A stretch of 64,000 nucleotides of DNA from UBA11524 sp963590165 (GCA_963590165.1 CAVANO010000045.1:1-64000), one strand, 5' to 3'. Counted from the stretch's first letter, positions 33,885 to 42,880 are shown. The notes: generated by a model not told the origin, from the letters alone. Translations and numbers: made by a program.

Positions 33885-34292
33885 ATGGCACCCAAACAGC
33901 AGAGCAAGCTCAAGAAGGTCGTGCGCAAGCGCAAGGAGCGCAAGCTCGTTGAGCGCGGTGCGGCGCACATCAGCTCTTCTTTCAATAACACCATCGTCAC
34001 TATTACCGATACGCAGGGCAACGCCCTGTCCTGGGCCTCCTCCGGTGGTCTGGGCTTCCGCGGCAGCAAGAAGTCTACTCCTTTCGCTGCACAGACTGCT
34101 GCTGAAACCGCTGCCAAGGCCGCGATGGAATACGGCTTGAAGACGGTTGAAGTGTATGTCAAGGGACCTGGTGCCGGCCGTGAGGCTGCGATCCGCTCCC
34201 TGCAGGCCGCAGGTCTGGATGTGAGCATGATTAAGGACGTTACGCCGATTCCGCATAACGGCTGCCGTCCGCCCAAGCGCCGTCGCGTGTAA
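33885..34292 (+). CDS. rpsK: 30S ribosomal protein S11
   Basis: A 135-residue platform protein of the 30S subunit. GAAHISSSFNNTIVTITDTQ, then WASSGGLGFRGSKKSTPFAAQ and the C-terminal DVTPIPHNGCRPPKRRRV are conserved. CGGAGGG lies before the ATG. Confidence 0.98.
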   Translation: MAPKQQSKLKKVVRKRKERKLVERGAAHISSSFNNTIVTITDTQGNALSWASSGGLGFRGSKKSTPFAAQTAAETAAKAAMEYGLKTVEVYVKGPGAGREAAIRSLQAAGLDVSMIKDVTPIPHNGCRPPKRRRV

Positions 34293-34316
34293 GCAAACGA
34301 AGGAGGACTGTAAAAC

Positions 34317-34913
34317 ATGGCTATCAATAAGCAGCCCGTTGCCAGGAAGTGCCGTGCACTCGGCGTTAGCCCGGCAGAGATGGGTTATAGCAAAAAGCAA
34401 TCCAAGCGCAATCCCGGCGGCACCCGCCGTAAGAAGGTTTCCGAATACGGCGCGCAGCTGAAGGAAAAGCAGAAGGTCAAGTTTGTCTACGGTGTGCTGG
34501 AGAAGCAGTTCCATAAGTACTACCTCAAGGCCACCAACATGAAGGGCATTACCGGCGACAACATGCTCCAGCTCCTTGAGCTCCGCCTTGACAACGTCGT
34601 GTATCGCCTCGGCCTGGGCAAGACCCGCCGTGCTGCCCGCCAGATCGTTGTGCATGGTCACATCCGTGTCAACGGCCAGAAGGTGGACATTCCGTCTTAC
34701 ACCGTGAAGGTCGGCGATGTCATCACGCTCCGCCAGAAGAGCACCGAATCTGAGCTCTTCAAGCCGCTGCGCGAGGGCACCAGCGTCGTGACGCCCAAGT
34801 GGCTGACCTTCGACGCTCCGAATCTGACCGGCACTGTCGCTGCCCTGCCGTCCCGCGAGGACATCTCCCTCGAGGCCGACATGAGCATGATCGTCGAATT
34901 CTACTCCCGTTAA
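34317..34913 (+). CDS. rpsD: 30S ribosomal protein S4
   Basis: A 198-residue primary 16S rRNA-binding protein. The S4 RNA-binding domain contains LELRLDNVVYRLGLGKTRRA and HIRVNGQKVDIPSY. Family members autoregulate the operon that holds them in enterobacteria. AGGAGG precedes the ATG. Its presence between rpsK and rpoA follows the E. coli order rather than B. subtilis, where rpsD stands alone. Confidence 0.98.
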   Translation: MAINKQPVARKCRALGVSPAEMGYSKKQSKRNPGGTRRKKVSEYGAQLKEKQKVKFVYGVLEKQFHKYYLKATNMKGITGDNMLQLLELRLDNVVYRLGLGKTRRAARQIVVHGHIRVNGQKVDIPSYTVKVGDVITLRQKSTESELFKPLREGTSVVTPKWLTFDAPNLTGTVAALPSREDISLEADMSMIVEFYSR

Positions 34914-35008
34914 TGAAGGGAAACGGGATGCGGATGACAGGATGCAAAGAATTCGCTTTCGCATTCCTCCCTTCGTCACTCCGAACCTGAGCAAGGAGGG
35001 TACAAATA

Positions 35009-35959
35009 ATGGCCGTAGAAATCGCAAAAGTCGAATGTGTCGAAGTTGGGGACAATGGCAAGTACGGGCGTTTTGTGGTCGAGCCGCTTGAGCGCGGTTT
35101 CGGTCATACGCTGGGCAACAGCCTGCGCCGCGTGCTTTTGTCCTCTCTGCCCGGTGCAGCGGCATCTGCCGTGCACATCGAGGGAGTTCAGCATGAATTT
35201 TCCACGATTCCGGGCGTCAAAGAGGATGTTACTGAAATCATTCTGAATCTCAAGGGTCTCGCTGTCAAGATGTACAGCGAAGGCGCCAAGTCTGTGATTG
35301 TGGACAAAATCGGTCCCTGTGAACTGACTGCGGCGGATATCAAGGTCGATGATGAAATCGAAATCATCAACCCTGAAATGCACATTGCAACGCTGAATGA
35401 GGACGCGCATCTTCAGATGACGCTTCGCCTCGAACGCGGTGTGGGCTATGTCAGCGCAGATAAGAACAAGGAACGCAACGCGAACTCGATGCTCATCGGC
35501 GATATGGCGATGGACTCCATCTTCACGCCTATTGTGAAGGTCAACTACACGGTCGAGGATAAGCGCGTTGGTCAGTCCAACGATTTTGACCGCCTCACCC
35601 TTGAAGTCTGGACGAATGGTACCCTGAAGCCTGAGGAGGCCATCAGCTGCGCGGCGAAAATTCTCACCGAGCACCTGATGCAGTTCGTCTCCCTGACGGA
35701 TCAGGTCCTGCCGGTCAGCATGGCACAGCCTGAGGACGACAAGAAGGAAAAGGTTCTCGAAATGACGATCGAGGAACTGGAGCTTTCCGTTCGTGCGTAT
35801 AACTGCCTGAAGCGCGCCGGCATCAACAGTGTCGCCGAGCTCGTGCAGCGCAACCAGGAGGACATGATGAAGGTTCGCAACCTTGGTCGCAAGTCCCTGG
35901 AGGAAGTCGAACAGAAGCTGCAGGATCTGGGTCTGGGTCTGCGCCAGAACGAAGAATAA
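35009..35959 (+). CDS. rpoA: DNA-directed RNA polymerase subunit alpha
   Basis: A 316-residue protein. The N-terminal dimerisation domain (LERGFGHTLGNSLRRVLLSS) assembles beta and beta'; a linker near 225-245 leads to the C-terminal helix-hairpin-helix domain (ELSVRAYNCLKRAGI ... VRNLGRKSLEEV) that contacts UP elements and activators. AAGGAGG lies 9 bases upstream. Confidence 0.98.
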   Translation: MAVEIAKVECVEVGDNGKYGRFVVEPLERGFGHTLGNSLRRVLLSSLPGAAASAVHIEGVQHEFSTIPGVKEDVTEIILNLKGLAVKMYSEGAKSVIVDKIGPCELTAADIKVDDEIEIINPEMHIATLNEDAHLQMTLRLERGVGYVSADKNKERNANSMLIGDMAMDSIFTPIVKVNYTVEDKRVGQSNDFDRLTLEVWTNGTLKPEEAISCAAKILTEHLMQFVSLTDQVLPVSMAQPEDDKKEKVLEMTIEELELSVRAYNCLKRAGINSVAELVQRNQEDMMKVRNLGRKSLEEVEQKLQDLGLGLRQNEE

Positions 35960-36040
35960 GACGGGGCACACATCAACTTGCCGGTCTGCTCAGCAGGAGC
36001 ATTCCGGTAAGGGCTGCCCGTGATAGGAGGAAATAATCCC

Positions 36041-36586
36041 ATGGCACACCAGCGCAAACTGGGTCGTACAGCCGGTCAGCGCAAAGCGCTGCTTCGCGGT
36101 CTGGTGACGAACCTGTTTCAGAACGGCAAGATCGTGACGACCGAAGCCAAGGCCAAGGAAGTTCGCCGCATTGCCGAGCATTTCATCACCCTGGCTGTCA
36201 ACGAGTGCGACAACACCGTGACTGCCACCAAGGTTACGCACAATGACAAGGATCAGAAGATGGAGATTCAGGTCGTGAACGATGCTCCGTCCAAGCTGCA
36301 TGCCCGTCGTCAGATGACTGCGTACCTCTACAACATTCCTGAGCAGAAGCAGGCTGACGAGAACAAGCGCGAGTACAAGGCTCGTACCAAGGACGCGAAG
36401 TATCCCGTTGTGGAGAAGCTGTTCCGTGAGTATGGCCCCATGTTCAAGAAGCGCAATGCTGACAAGAATGTGGCTGGCGGCTACACCCGCATGTACAAGC
36501 TTGGACCGCGTCGCGGCGACTCCGCCGAAATGGTTCAGCTCGAGATCATCAGCATCCCCGCTGCGGACGCTGCTGAGACCAAGTAA
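36041..36586 (+). CDS. rplQ: 50S ribosomal protein L17, extended
   Basis: A 181-residue protein, against about 115-130 in most Bacillota. HQRKLGRTAGQRKALLRGLV at the start and GGYTRMYKLGPRRGDSAEM at the end are canonical. The extra length lies inside: after ITLAVNE comes CDNTVTATKVTHNDKDQKME and following residues, and after LHARRQMTAYLYNIPEQ a Lys/Glu-rich stretch. ATG 36041 follows AGGAGG; an upstream in-frame ATG at 36020 has no such site. Last gene of the operon. Confidence 0.95.
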   Translation: MAHQRKLGRTAGQRKALLRGLVTNLFQNGKIVTTEAKAKEVRRIAEHFITLAVNECDNTVTATKVTHNDKDQKMEIQVVNDAPSKLHARRQMTAYLYNIPEQKQADENKREYKARTKDAKYPVVEKLFREYGPMFKKRNADKNVAGGYTRMYKLGPRRGDSAEMVQLEIISIPAADAAETK

Positions 36587-36666
36587 TGAAGGAACTTCGG
36601 GGACTTCATCCCGGAGATTTCCTAATACGTTTTGTTTTCTGATAACGCACACATCAAGCAAGCACA

Positions 36667-36700
36667 AGCCGCTCCCTCCGCACAAGGGAGCGGCTTTTTT
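36667..36700 (+). terminator. Terminator of the alpha operon
   Basis: AGCCGCTCCCT / AGGGAGCGGCT with a 7-base loop and six T. Confidence 0.95.
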
Positions 36701-36722
36701 GTTGTTCTGATATTTCGGCATA

Positions 36723-36754
36723 CTAAAAGCCGCCCTTCGCATGGAAGGACGGCG
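36723..36754 (-). terminator. Terminator of the propeller-SBP gene
   Basis: Minus-strand stem GCCG-T-CCTTC / GAAGG-G-CGGC followed by TTTTAG, 15 bases past the stop codon. Confidence 0.7.
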
Positions 36755-36768
36755 GGAAAACTGGAGGA

Positions 36769-39051
36769 TTAGTTTCGTTCGAGAATCATCATCTGAACGA
36801 CACGCGTCATTTCCTTTACGAACTGATCGGCCGTCAGGTTGCCGTCAATGAAGCGGCCAATCAGCGTGCTCGACTCGTTTGCCGTATTGAACAGTTCGAT
36901 TTCCTTCATGTCGTGCAGGTGGGCGATTTCCTCGCTGTATGCCTTGATGTTCTCCGTGGTATAGGAGTACAGGGAGAGGCAACTCAAGCTGTTCTTCAGG
37001 TCGGCAATGTAGGACGCATAGTCGTTCTTTTCGCTTTCGTCTGCCTCTGCCATGGCTTCCTCAAGCTGTGCGATGGTATCCTCGTAGAACTTCTTGCTTT
37101 CTTCGTAGTTATCGTTCGGAATATTGTCGGTGTAGGCAGGAGAAAGAACTGCCTTCTGGTATGTCGTGCGGCTGTTCGCAATGTACTCAAGCAGATCGAG
37201 TGCCGCATCAACGTTCTTGCTTGAACGGTTCACGGCCATGACGCTCAGCGAACCCACCACATAGCCTGTAGAATCGGGGTCGATGGAGAGGAAGACATTC
37301 TTCGTGGTCGATTCAGTAGACCATGCGGAGTAGAGCGAGGATTCGATTTCGATGTAGCCGTAGAGGCTCAGCAGCGGCTGCGTGTAGTTGCTGGAATAGT
37401 CGCTTGCCCAGGAGATGGTCGAGGAGCTCTCGTCATAATTCGACTCGTAGTCATTGATGAGCGTGCGCAGGGATTCGAGTTTCTTGAGTGCTGCAGTGAA
37501 GTTCGCGTCATTGAACGTGATTTCACGGCCGGATGCCTCGCACTCGGAAATCTGGGAAACCAGCATGTTCACAAAGAGCTGATAGTACAGCTGGCTCGGA
37601 TATTCCAGCAGAGAGTATTCCGGATAATCTTCGGCATAGGTGGTCAGCCACTGTTCGATCAGGTTCAGGAAATCGAGCCATGTCGATGGAATGTCATCCT
37701 CTGACAGCCCGACGCCCTCAAGTACCTCGGTATCAATGACGAACGTGGGCGCTGCAGAAAGGCTGTAAGGGAAGGCGTACAGGCTGTCGTCGAGCAGAAT
37801 CGATTCGGTCAAGTTCGGGTACATCTCGCTGACGGCGTCAAGCAGCGTACTGCTGCCGGAAAGGTCGGAGAGATAGCCCTTGTCGCGCAGGGAAGGGAAG
37901 GCGAAGTCGGGCAGATTGAAGTCGTAAATATCCAGCGCTTCATCGCTCTGCATGTGCTGCGTATATTCCGGTGCGGTGGATGCGGATACGCTGACGTAGA
38001 CGATACCGACGTTCGGGTGTTCCTTGGCGTATTTGCGGATGAGCTCGTCTACATTATAGGCGGATGTGGAAATCGACAGCGCAATCCGCAGGACAACAGA
38101 AGGCAGCTCGGCCGTCAGGTCAACGGCAGACAGACCGTTTTCATAGTTGTAGGTGTAATAGGTTGTGCCCATCACGCAGCCGGGCAGGGTGGAGTAGACA
38201 TAGCTCGGCGGAAGATAGCCGATGACGGTCAGCGTGTCATAGGGTGCGGCAACACGGTAGACCTGAGAGCCGTTATTCAGGAAGAGCGTGCCGTCTGACA
38301 TGGCAAAGCCGGAGTATGCCGCCGTATCATCGAGGTCGCACAGCGTCTCGAGCATGCCGGTCTTGCGGTCAACGCGCACGAGGGACGTGACAGTGTCATC
38401 GGCAGAGTAACGCGTAGTGTAGTAGCCGATGAGCGAATCGTCATCGAGCGGCATGACAGCAGCGAGATAATCTTCGGTGATTCTCCGAACGCTGCCGGTT
38501 TGCAGATTCAGTTCATAGAGCACATTCAGTCCATAGATGTTCGTATCGGACAGTCCGTAGACGAGCGTATACACGCAATCGCCTGCGAACGTTGCGCCCA
38601 TGTAGGAAATGTACTGATCCTCGGTCAGGTCGTTGTCGGTCAGGTGGAAGGACTGCACGCGCGTGACAGGGTCGCCGTTGAGCGGCACGCGCAGCACATC
38701 GCACACGCCATCGGAATACGGGTAGTACAGCAGGAGTGATTCGTTATCGCTGTCCGCGGAAAGTACGATGCTGTACACATCGCCATAGATGGAATAGTCA
38801 TCCGTCGTGCGTGACAGGTCAGCAAACGCGTCGAAGGTGACGACAGGATACCAGAGACCATCCTCGGCATAGCGGCAAATGGCCATATCTTCTGACACGG
38901 TGTAGAGCGTGCCATCGACTGCAACCATGGTGCTGATGGACGACATGTCAACGCTTTCAGCGGACGCGCCCTCCGTCTCCTCCGCAAGCCCTGCGGGAAC
39001 GAGCAGCGCCAGCAGAAGCAGCATGCTCAGAAACTGATAAAATCGTTTCAT
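36769..39051 (-). CDS. Exported protein: N-terminal propeller-like region plus family 1 solute-binding domain
   Basis: A 760-residue secreted protein. Signal peptide KRFYQFLSMLLLLALLVPAGLA is followed by a region (about 45-325) of repeated beta-rich units with VDGTLYTVSEDMAICRY, SLLLYYPYSDG and GTLFLNNGSQVYRV, suggestive of a beta-propeller. Residues about 330-760 resemble an extracellular sugar-binding protein (SBP_bac_1-like: LRIALSISTSAYNVDELIRKYAKEHP split across the join, then SLYAFPYSLSAAPTFVIDTE). Neither an ABC permease nor an ATPase is adjacent. GGAG precedes ATG 39051. Possibly a surface sensor rather than an importer subunit. Confidence 0.75.
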   Translation of the reverse strand: MKRFYQFLSMLLLLALLVPAGLAEETEGASAESVDMSSISTMVAVDGTLYTVSEDMAICRYAEDGLWYPVVTFDAFADLSRTTDDYSIYGDVYSIVLSADSDNESLLLYYPYSDGVCDVLRVPLNGDPVTRVQSFHLTDNDLTEDQYISYMGATFAGDCVYTLVYGLSDTNIYGLNVLYELNLQTGSVRRITEDYLAAVMPLDDDSLIGYYTTRYSADDTVTSLVRVDRKTGMLETLCDLDDTAAYSGFAMSDGTLFLNNGSQVYRVAAPYDTLTVIGYLPPSYVYSTLPGCVMGTTYYTYNYENGLSAVDLTAELPSVVLRIALSISTSAYNVDELIRKYAKEHPNVGIVYVSVSASTAPEYTQHMQSDEALDIYDFNLPDFAFPSLRDKGYLSDLSGSSTLLDAVSEMYPNLTESILLDDSLYAFPYSLSAAPTFVIDTEVLEGVGLSEDDIPSTWLDFLNLIEQWLTTYAEDYPEYSLLEYPSQLYYQLFVNMLVSQISECEASGREITFNDANFTAALKKLESLRTLINDYESNYDESSSTISWASDYSSNYTQPLLSLYGYIEIESSLYSAWSTESTTKNVFLSIDPDSTGYVVGSLSVMAVNRSSKNVDAALDLLEYIANSRTTYQKAVLSPAYTDNIPNDNYEESKKFYEDTIAQLEEAMAEADESEKNDYASYIADLKNSLSCLSLYSYTTENIKAYSEEIAHLHDMKEIELFNTANESSTLIGRFIDGNLTADQFVKEMTRVVQMMILERN

Positions 39052-39107
39052 TGATTCTCCTCCATTCATATGGGTTGGACAACCATATAACGAAACAGAA
39101 AGCAGTT

Positions 39108-39635
39108 TTATTGCATCTCAGCCGTGTTTTGGGGTAGCCGAATCAGGTCGGAAACTACCAGATCATGATGCACGACGCGCACTGTCTCGCCCTTGTTGAT
39201 TTCGGGGAAGGGCTTCGCGGCGTCAAAGTAGAACAGCCGGTCATACGGGCGCCCTTTTGCATCGAAATCCTCGCACGTCATGGAGCGGTAGGCAACACCG
39301 TCCACCATGCTGACGTCCTCTGAAATGGCGACAAACGGCAGGTCAACCGCGCGACGGCGGCCGTCAACCACGTTTGTGAGGTGCGTCAGATAGCAGCGCA
39401 GCGGCTTCACAAACAGGTCATAGCAGAAAATCAGAATCGCGCCGCAGAGAATGACCAGCACATCGGTCACGACTTCGTTCCGCTGTACGGCAAAGCAGAT
39501 TGCCGCGATGAGCAGTAGTACGCACGGAATCAGCAGCGCAATTTGCCGCCGCTTGAGCTGGGTGCGGATGTCTTTTTCGTCCTGTACGGAAAAAATAGAG
39601 GATGGTTCGGTTGTCAGTTCTTCATCAGCCGTCAT
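39108..39635 (-). CDS. Two-helix membrane protein of unknown function
   Basis: A 175-residue protein: polar N-terminus, two membrane helices (about residues 31-49 and 57-75), then a soluble domain with LTHLTNVVDGRRRAVDLPF and a beta-rich end (KGETVRVVHHDLVVSDLIRL). No family recognised. AAGGAGG precedes the ATG. It is transcribed ahead of the propeller-SBP gene, 57 bases apart, so the two may form an operon. Confidence 0.75.
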   Translation of the reverse strand: MTADEELTTEPSSIFSVQDEKDIRTQLKRRQIALLIPCVLLLIAAICFAVQRNEVVTDVLVILCGAILIFCYDLFVKPLRCYLTHLTNVVDGRRRAVDLPFVAISEDVSMVDGVAYRSMTCEDFDAKGRPYDRLFYFDAAKPFPEINKGETVRVVHHDLVVSDLIRLPQNTAEMQ

Positions 39636-39675
39636 GGGAAAACCTCCTTATAATGGATGATTCGCCACCGCATTT

Positions 39676-39704
39676 ATTTTACAGGAAAACAAAGGTAGAT
39701 GCAA
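39676..39704 (-). promoter_or_regulatory. Promoter of the membrane protein / propeller-SBP genes
   Basis: Minus strand TTGCAT (39704-39699), 17 bases, TAAAAT (39681-39676). Confidence 0.75.
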
Positions 39705-39743
39705 GCTTTTTTCCGAAATATCCGGCGATGCGCCGCATTCCTC

Positions 39744-39772
39744 TTGCGGATTTCGCGCTTGCATGATACAAT
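39744..39772 (+). promoter_or_regulatory. Promoter of the MFS-acyltransferase gene
   Basis: TTGCGG (39744-39749), 17 bases, TACAAT (39767-39772) with a TG extended -10. Divergent from the promoter at 39676-39704. Confidence 0.6.
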
Positions 39773-39839
39773 GAACGTTGATAGTAGGTTCATCTGTGCG
39801 CTGTTTCCAAGGATTCAGGGCAGAAAAGGAGTGCAGATG

Positions 39840-41945
39840 ATGAACGCAAAGCGAATGCCGATAACCATGCTGATGACGGACATGTCCAGCCTGTATGGCT
39901 ATATTTATTGCATGCTCGTTTCGGAAGGATTGTCGGGCATGCCACTTTACGGCGGCGCACTGTACATGGTCGGGCGGGTGACGACGGTGTTTGCGCAATC
40001 CTTCAGTGCGGAGGCAGTCGCGTATCTGCCTAAGGCAATCAGACGGTTGCGGATTCCACTGCTGATTTTGCTGCTGCTCGTGTCGATTTTCCTGGTTGTT
40101 GTTTACCCGATGTCGTTTGGTACGGTGCAGATGTGGCTGATTTTCTCGGTCGTGCTATCGATGCAACTGCGCGACAGCCTGTGTCAGCGCATGGGACATC
40201 TGTGCCTGAACGGGCGGATGGAGCCGTCTGCATTTCTCTGCCTGAGCGGCGCATTGCATGGCTGCATGATGGCACTGCAGGCACTGATTATGGCGGTTAA
40301 TTTGCCGGTTTCGCTTTCCATCCCGATGATGCTCGGCTATTTCCTCTGCTCGATTGCTTCGTTCTACGCGACGTACTCAGCGTACGAAAAGCGTGCCGAA
40401 CTTCCGCCGGTCAGTCAGGAGGAAGTTCATCTGACGGTCGACACCATCCGCCGCGCGAATGCCCTGACCGCCTTTGAACGGCTTAGCATCGGTCTGGTGA
40501 CAGCGATGGAAATGACGCTGATCGTTATGTACACGTTTCTTGCGACAACGGCGGAGCAGATGCTGGTGCGCATGGCATTGGCAGTCATTACCACGCTTGT
40601 GTGTCAGGAGCTGGCAGAATATTTTCTTCATCGGCGCGAAAAGAAACGTCAGAGCGAGCTGATTACGATGCTTCTGCTGGGCATGTTCCTGTGGCTTTAC
40701 GGGCTGTGGATTTTCAGCAGAATGCTCAGAAGCTCTTCGCTTGATATTCCGATTACATATTTCTGCCTGGCGCTGTGCTCTGTCGGCTGTGAAATTTGCA
40801 GCGCGTGTCTAATGCGTCTCGAGGATCCGATGAACGCGGTGGCGGCGTTTACATCAGGTCAGCATCTGGCAGGGTATCGGCAAATGCGGCTTGTGTCGCA
40901 TGAAACGGCGATGCTGCTGGGGCAGATGCTTGCGCTGGCAGCACTGACTGTGCTGTGCATCGTGTACGGCAAACAGCTGCCGACGTCGCCGGAAAAGCTC
41001 ATCGAGGGCTTTCAGCCGGTTATGGTTCTGCCAGCGCTGATCACGGTTGTGGCGGCACTGCTGTGCGTGCTGCGGTTTCCGCTGTCGAACCGGTACATGC
41101 AGAAGGTGCTTCGCTTCCTGCACATCCGCGAGGCAGGGGAGGAAAACAAGGCACTGGAAAAGCAACTGGAAGAGGTCGTCATCAAGCATCATGTTCAACC
41201 GCTGGGGATCCGCTTCCTGATGGCGGTTTTGCGCCCGATTTTCCGGCACACCGTCAAGGGCGCGGAGAACATTCATCCGGATGACAATAACCCGATTGTG
41301 TTCCTGTGCAATCACGGCGAAATATACGGGCCGGTCGTTGGCATGCTGTTCTGTCCTGTGCCGGTGCGCCCATGGGTCATCAGTGACATGAGCATTGACC
41401 CAGATGAGGTAGCGCGGTACGTCTACAAATACACATTTTCGCCGATTAAGTGGCTGGGACCGCTGCGCTGGCAGCTTTCGAAGCTTTGCGGACCGCTGAG
41501 TGTCTGGGCAATGAAGTCGGTCGAATGCGTGCCGGTGTACCGCCATAAGCCACGCGAACTGACTACGACATTCCGCAAGTCGGTCGAGGCGATGCAGGCA
41601 GGCGATAATCTGCTGATTTTCCCCGAAAACCCTGATGCCAATCCGAATCATCCTGGCTATGAACAGGGGCGACCGGGTGAGCTGTTCGCCGGATTCACGA
41701 TGTTGGCGCAAGTGTACTACAACAAGACAGGCAAGCGATGCCGCTTCGTGCCTGCCATCGCCCATAAGGGCACGCGGACGCTCTCATTCGGCACTGAAAT
41801 CGTCTATGACCCTGAACGCCATCCCATCGAGGAACGCGACCGGATTGTTGCGGAGGCGTCAAGGCAAATGCAGGAGCTGTTTGACCGCGAGGATGCACTG
41901 GCGGAAAAGGAAAGCAAACACGTCGAAAGGCACGCAAGAACATGA
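39840..41945 (+). CDS. MFS-like transporter fused to an acyltransferase (LPLAT/PlsC-like) domain
   Basis: A 701-residue protein. Residues 1-430 contain about 10-12 membrane helices; residues about 470-700 form an LPLAT domain with FLCNHGEIYGP, a FPEN block in place of FPEG, and FVPAIAHKG. The catalytic His is present but the HX4D Asp is Gly (HGEIYG), so activity may be altered. The layout recalls LplT-Aas, which imports and re-acylates lysophospholipids. ATG 39840 lies 8 bases after AAAGGAG; ATG 39837 is only 5 away. Probably works in phospholipid remodelling (inference). Confidence 0.78.
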   Translation: MNAKRMPITMLMTDMSSLYGYIYCMLVSEGLSGMPLYGGALYMVGRVTTVFAQSFSAEAVAYLPKAIRRLRIPLLILLLLVSIFLVVVYPMSFGTVQMWLIFSVVLSMQLRDSLCQRMGHLCLNGRMEPSAFLCLSGALHGCMMALQALIMAVNLPVSLSIPMMLGYFLCSIASFYATYSAYEKRAELPPVSQEEVHLTVDTIRRANALTAFERLSIGLVTAMEMTLIVMYTFLATTAEQMLVRMALAVITTLVCQELAEYFLHRREKKRQSELITMLLLGMFLWLYGLWIFSRMLRSSSLDIPITYFCLALCSVGCEICSACLMRLEDPMNAVAAFTSGQHLAGYRQMRLVSHETAMLLGQMLALAALTVLCIVYGKQLPTSPEKLIEGFQPVMVLPALITVVAALLCVLRFPLSNRYMQKVLRFLHIREAGEENKALEKQLEEVVIKHHVQPLGIRFLMAVLRPIFRHTVKGAENIHPDDNNPIVFLCNHGEIYGPVVGMLFCPVPVRPWVISDMSIDPDEVARYVYKYTFSPIKWLGPLRWQLSKLCGPLSVWAMKSVECVPVYRHKPRELTTTFRKSVEAMQAGDNLLIFPENPDANPNHPGYEQGRPGELFAGFTMLAQVYYNKTGKRCRFVPAIAHKGTRTLSFGTEIVYDPERHPIEERDRIVAEASRQMQELFDREDALAEKESKHVERHART

Positions 41946-41950
41946 AAACA

Positions 41951-41993
41951 AATGCGGCTCAGCAGGCAACATCGCTTGTTGAGCCGCATTTTG
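41951..41993 (+). terminator. Terminator after the MFS-acyltransferase gene
   Basis: AATGCGGCTCA / TGAGCCGCATT, then TT. The T tract is short. Confidence 0.65.
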
Positions 41994-41999
41994 AGCAAC

Positions 42000-42030
42000 A
42001 AAAAACCTGCCCGGCAAGCTGCCAAGCAGG
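42000..42030 (-). terminator. Terminator of the tRNA-Thr/tRNA-Pro unit
   Basis: Minus-strand stem CCTGC-TT-GGCA / TGCC-GG-GCAGG followed by six T. Confidence 0.88.
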
Positions 42031-42038
42031 AATTCGTG

Positions 42039-42112
42039 TCGAAGTGGTGGGATTCGAACCCACGGCCTTTTGGTCCCGAACCAAACGCGCTACCAAACTG
42101 CGCTACACCTCG
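42039..42112 (-). tRNA. tRNA-Pro (anticodon CGG)
   Basis: A 74-base cloverleaf on the minus strand. Acceptor CGAGGTG / CACTTCG with one G-T pair, anticodon stem TTGG / CCAA around TTCGGGA (anticodon CGG), T arm GTGGG-TTCGAAT-CCCAC. CCA is not encoded. Confidence 0.95.
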
Positions 42113-42117
42113 AAAAG

Positions 42118-42190
42118 AGCCAACAGAGGGACTCGAACCCTCGACCTGCGGTTTACGAAACCGCTGCTCTACCGACTGAGCCATGTTGGC
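42118..42190 (-). tRNA. tRNA-Thr (anticodon CGT)
   Basis: A 73-base cloverleaf on the minus strand. Acceptor GCCAACA / TGTTGGC, anticodon arm GCGGT-TTCGTAA-ACCGC (anticodon CGT), T arm GAGGG-TTCGAGT-CCCTC. CCA is not encoded. It precedes tRNA-Pro by 5 bases in one transcript. Confidence 0.95.
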
Positions 42191-42213
42191 ACGCTGACCG
42201 AATCAGCTTTATT

Positions 42214-42242
42214 AGTATATCATGAATCAACAAAAAAGTCAA
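42214..42242 (-). promoter_or_regulatory. Promoter of the tRNA-Thr/tRNA-Pro unit
   Basis: Minus strand TTGACT (42242-42237), 17 bases, TATACT (42219-42214), 24 bases from the tRNA-Thr 5' end. Confidence 0.85.
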
Positions 42243-42306
42243 GAGCAAATTTTATTTTTTATGAAATTCTTCGGTAACATGAATGTCCGCAGGAAACTTC
42301 GGCAAA

Positions 42307-42341
42307 ATACAAACGCCCGACTCTGCAAGAGAGCCGGACGC
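42307..42341 (-). terminator. Terminator of rplS
   Basis: Minus-strand stem GCGTCCGGCTCT / AGAGTCGGGCG, then TTTGTATTTT. Confidence 0.75.
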
Positions 42342-42407
42342 TGTTTGCAATTTTCTGTCATGCGGTCATGTGGACAGGCTGTGACCTTCCCGCGGCACGA
42401 TTCGCAA

Positions 42408-42758
42408 TCAGACGCGCTTGACTTCCTTGATCTTGGCAGCGCGACCCTGCAGAGAACGCAGGTAGTACAGCTTGGCACGACGCACCTTGCCATGACGGAT
42501 CACGGTGATGCTGCCCAAACGGGGAGAATGTACGGGGAAAGTACGCTCCACACCGATGCCATAGGATACGCGGCGCACCGTGAAGGTTTCGCGGATGCCG
42601 CCATTGCGCTTGGCAATCACAACGCCCTCAAAAGCCTGCAGACGCTCGGTCTTGCCTTCAACGACCTTCACCATCACCTTGACGGTGTCGCCGACGGCAA
42701 TCGCGGGGATATCGCTGCGCAGCTGCTTCGCTTCGATCGAACGGATAATTTCGCTCAT
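42408..42758 (-). CDS. rplS: 50S ribosomal protein L19
   Basis: A 116-residue protein at the 30S-50S interface. The block RLQAFEGVVIAKRNGGIRET and VERTFPVHSPRL, with the basic end VRRAKLYYLRSLQGRAAKI, are conserved. AGGAGG precedes ATG 42758. It is encoded alone here, not with trmD and rimM. Confidence 0.98.
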   Translation of the reverse strand: MSEIIRSIEAKQLRSDIPAIAVGDTVKVMVKVVEGKTERLQAFEGVVIAKRNGGIRETFTVRRVSYGIGVERTFPVHSPRLGSITVIRHGKVRRAKLYYLRSLQGRAAKIKEVKRV

Positions 42759-42850
42759 GTTGGTTCCTCCTTCCTTCATAGACGTTCGTATCCGACTCCG
42801 CATGAGTTCAGAGTTACCGGAAAGAGGACCGTCCGTATGTCACACAGAGC

Positions 42851-42880
42851 ATTATATCACAAATCGGGTAGGGAATGCAA
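42851..42880 (-). promoter_or_regulatory. Promoter of rplS
   Basis: Minus strand TTGCAT (42880-42875), 18 bases, TATAAT (42856-42851). The ~85-base leader could hold an L19-type leader RNA, which I could not confirm. Confidence 0.75.

Noticed and set aside
33828..35165. 445-codon frame antisense to rpsK-rpsD
   Set aside because: Opposite three certain ribosomal genes; no supporting features.
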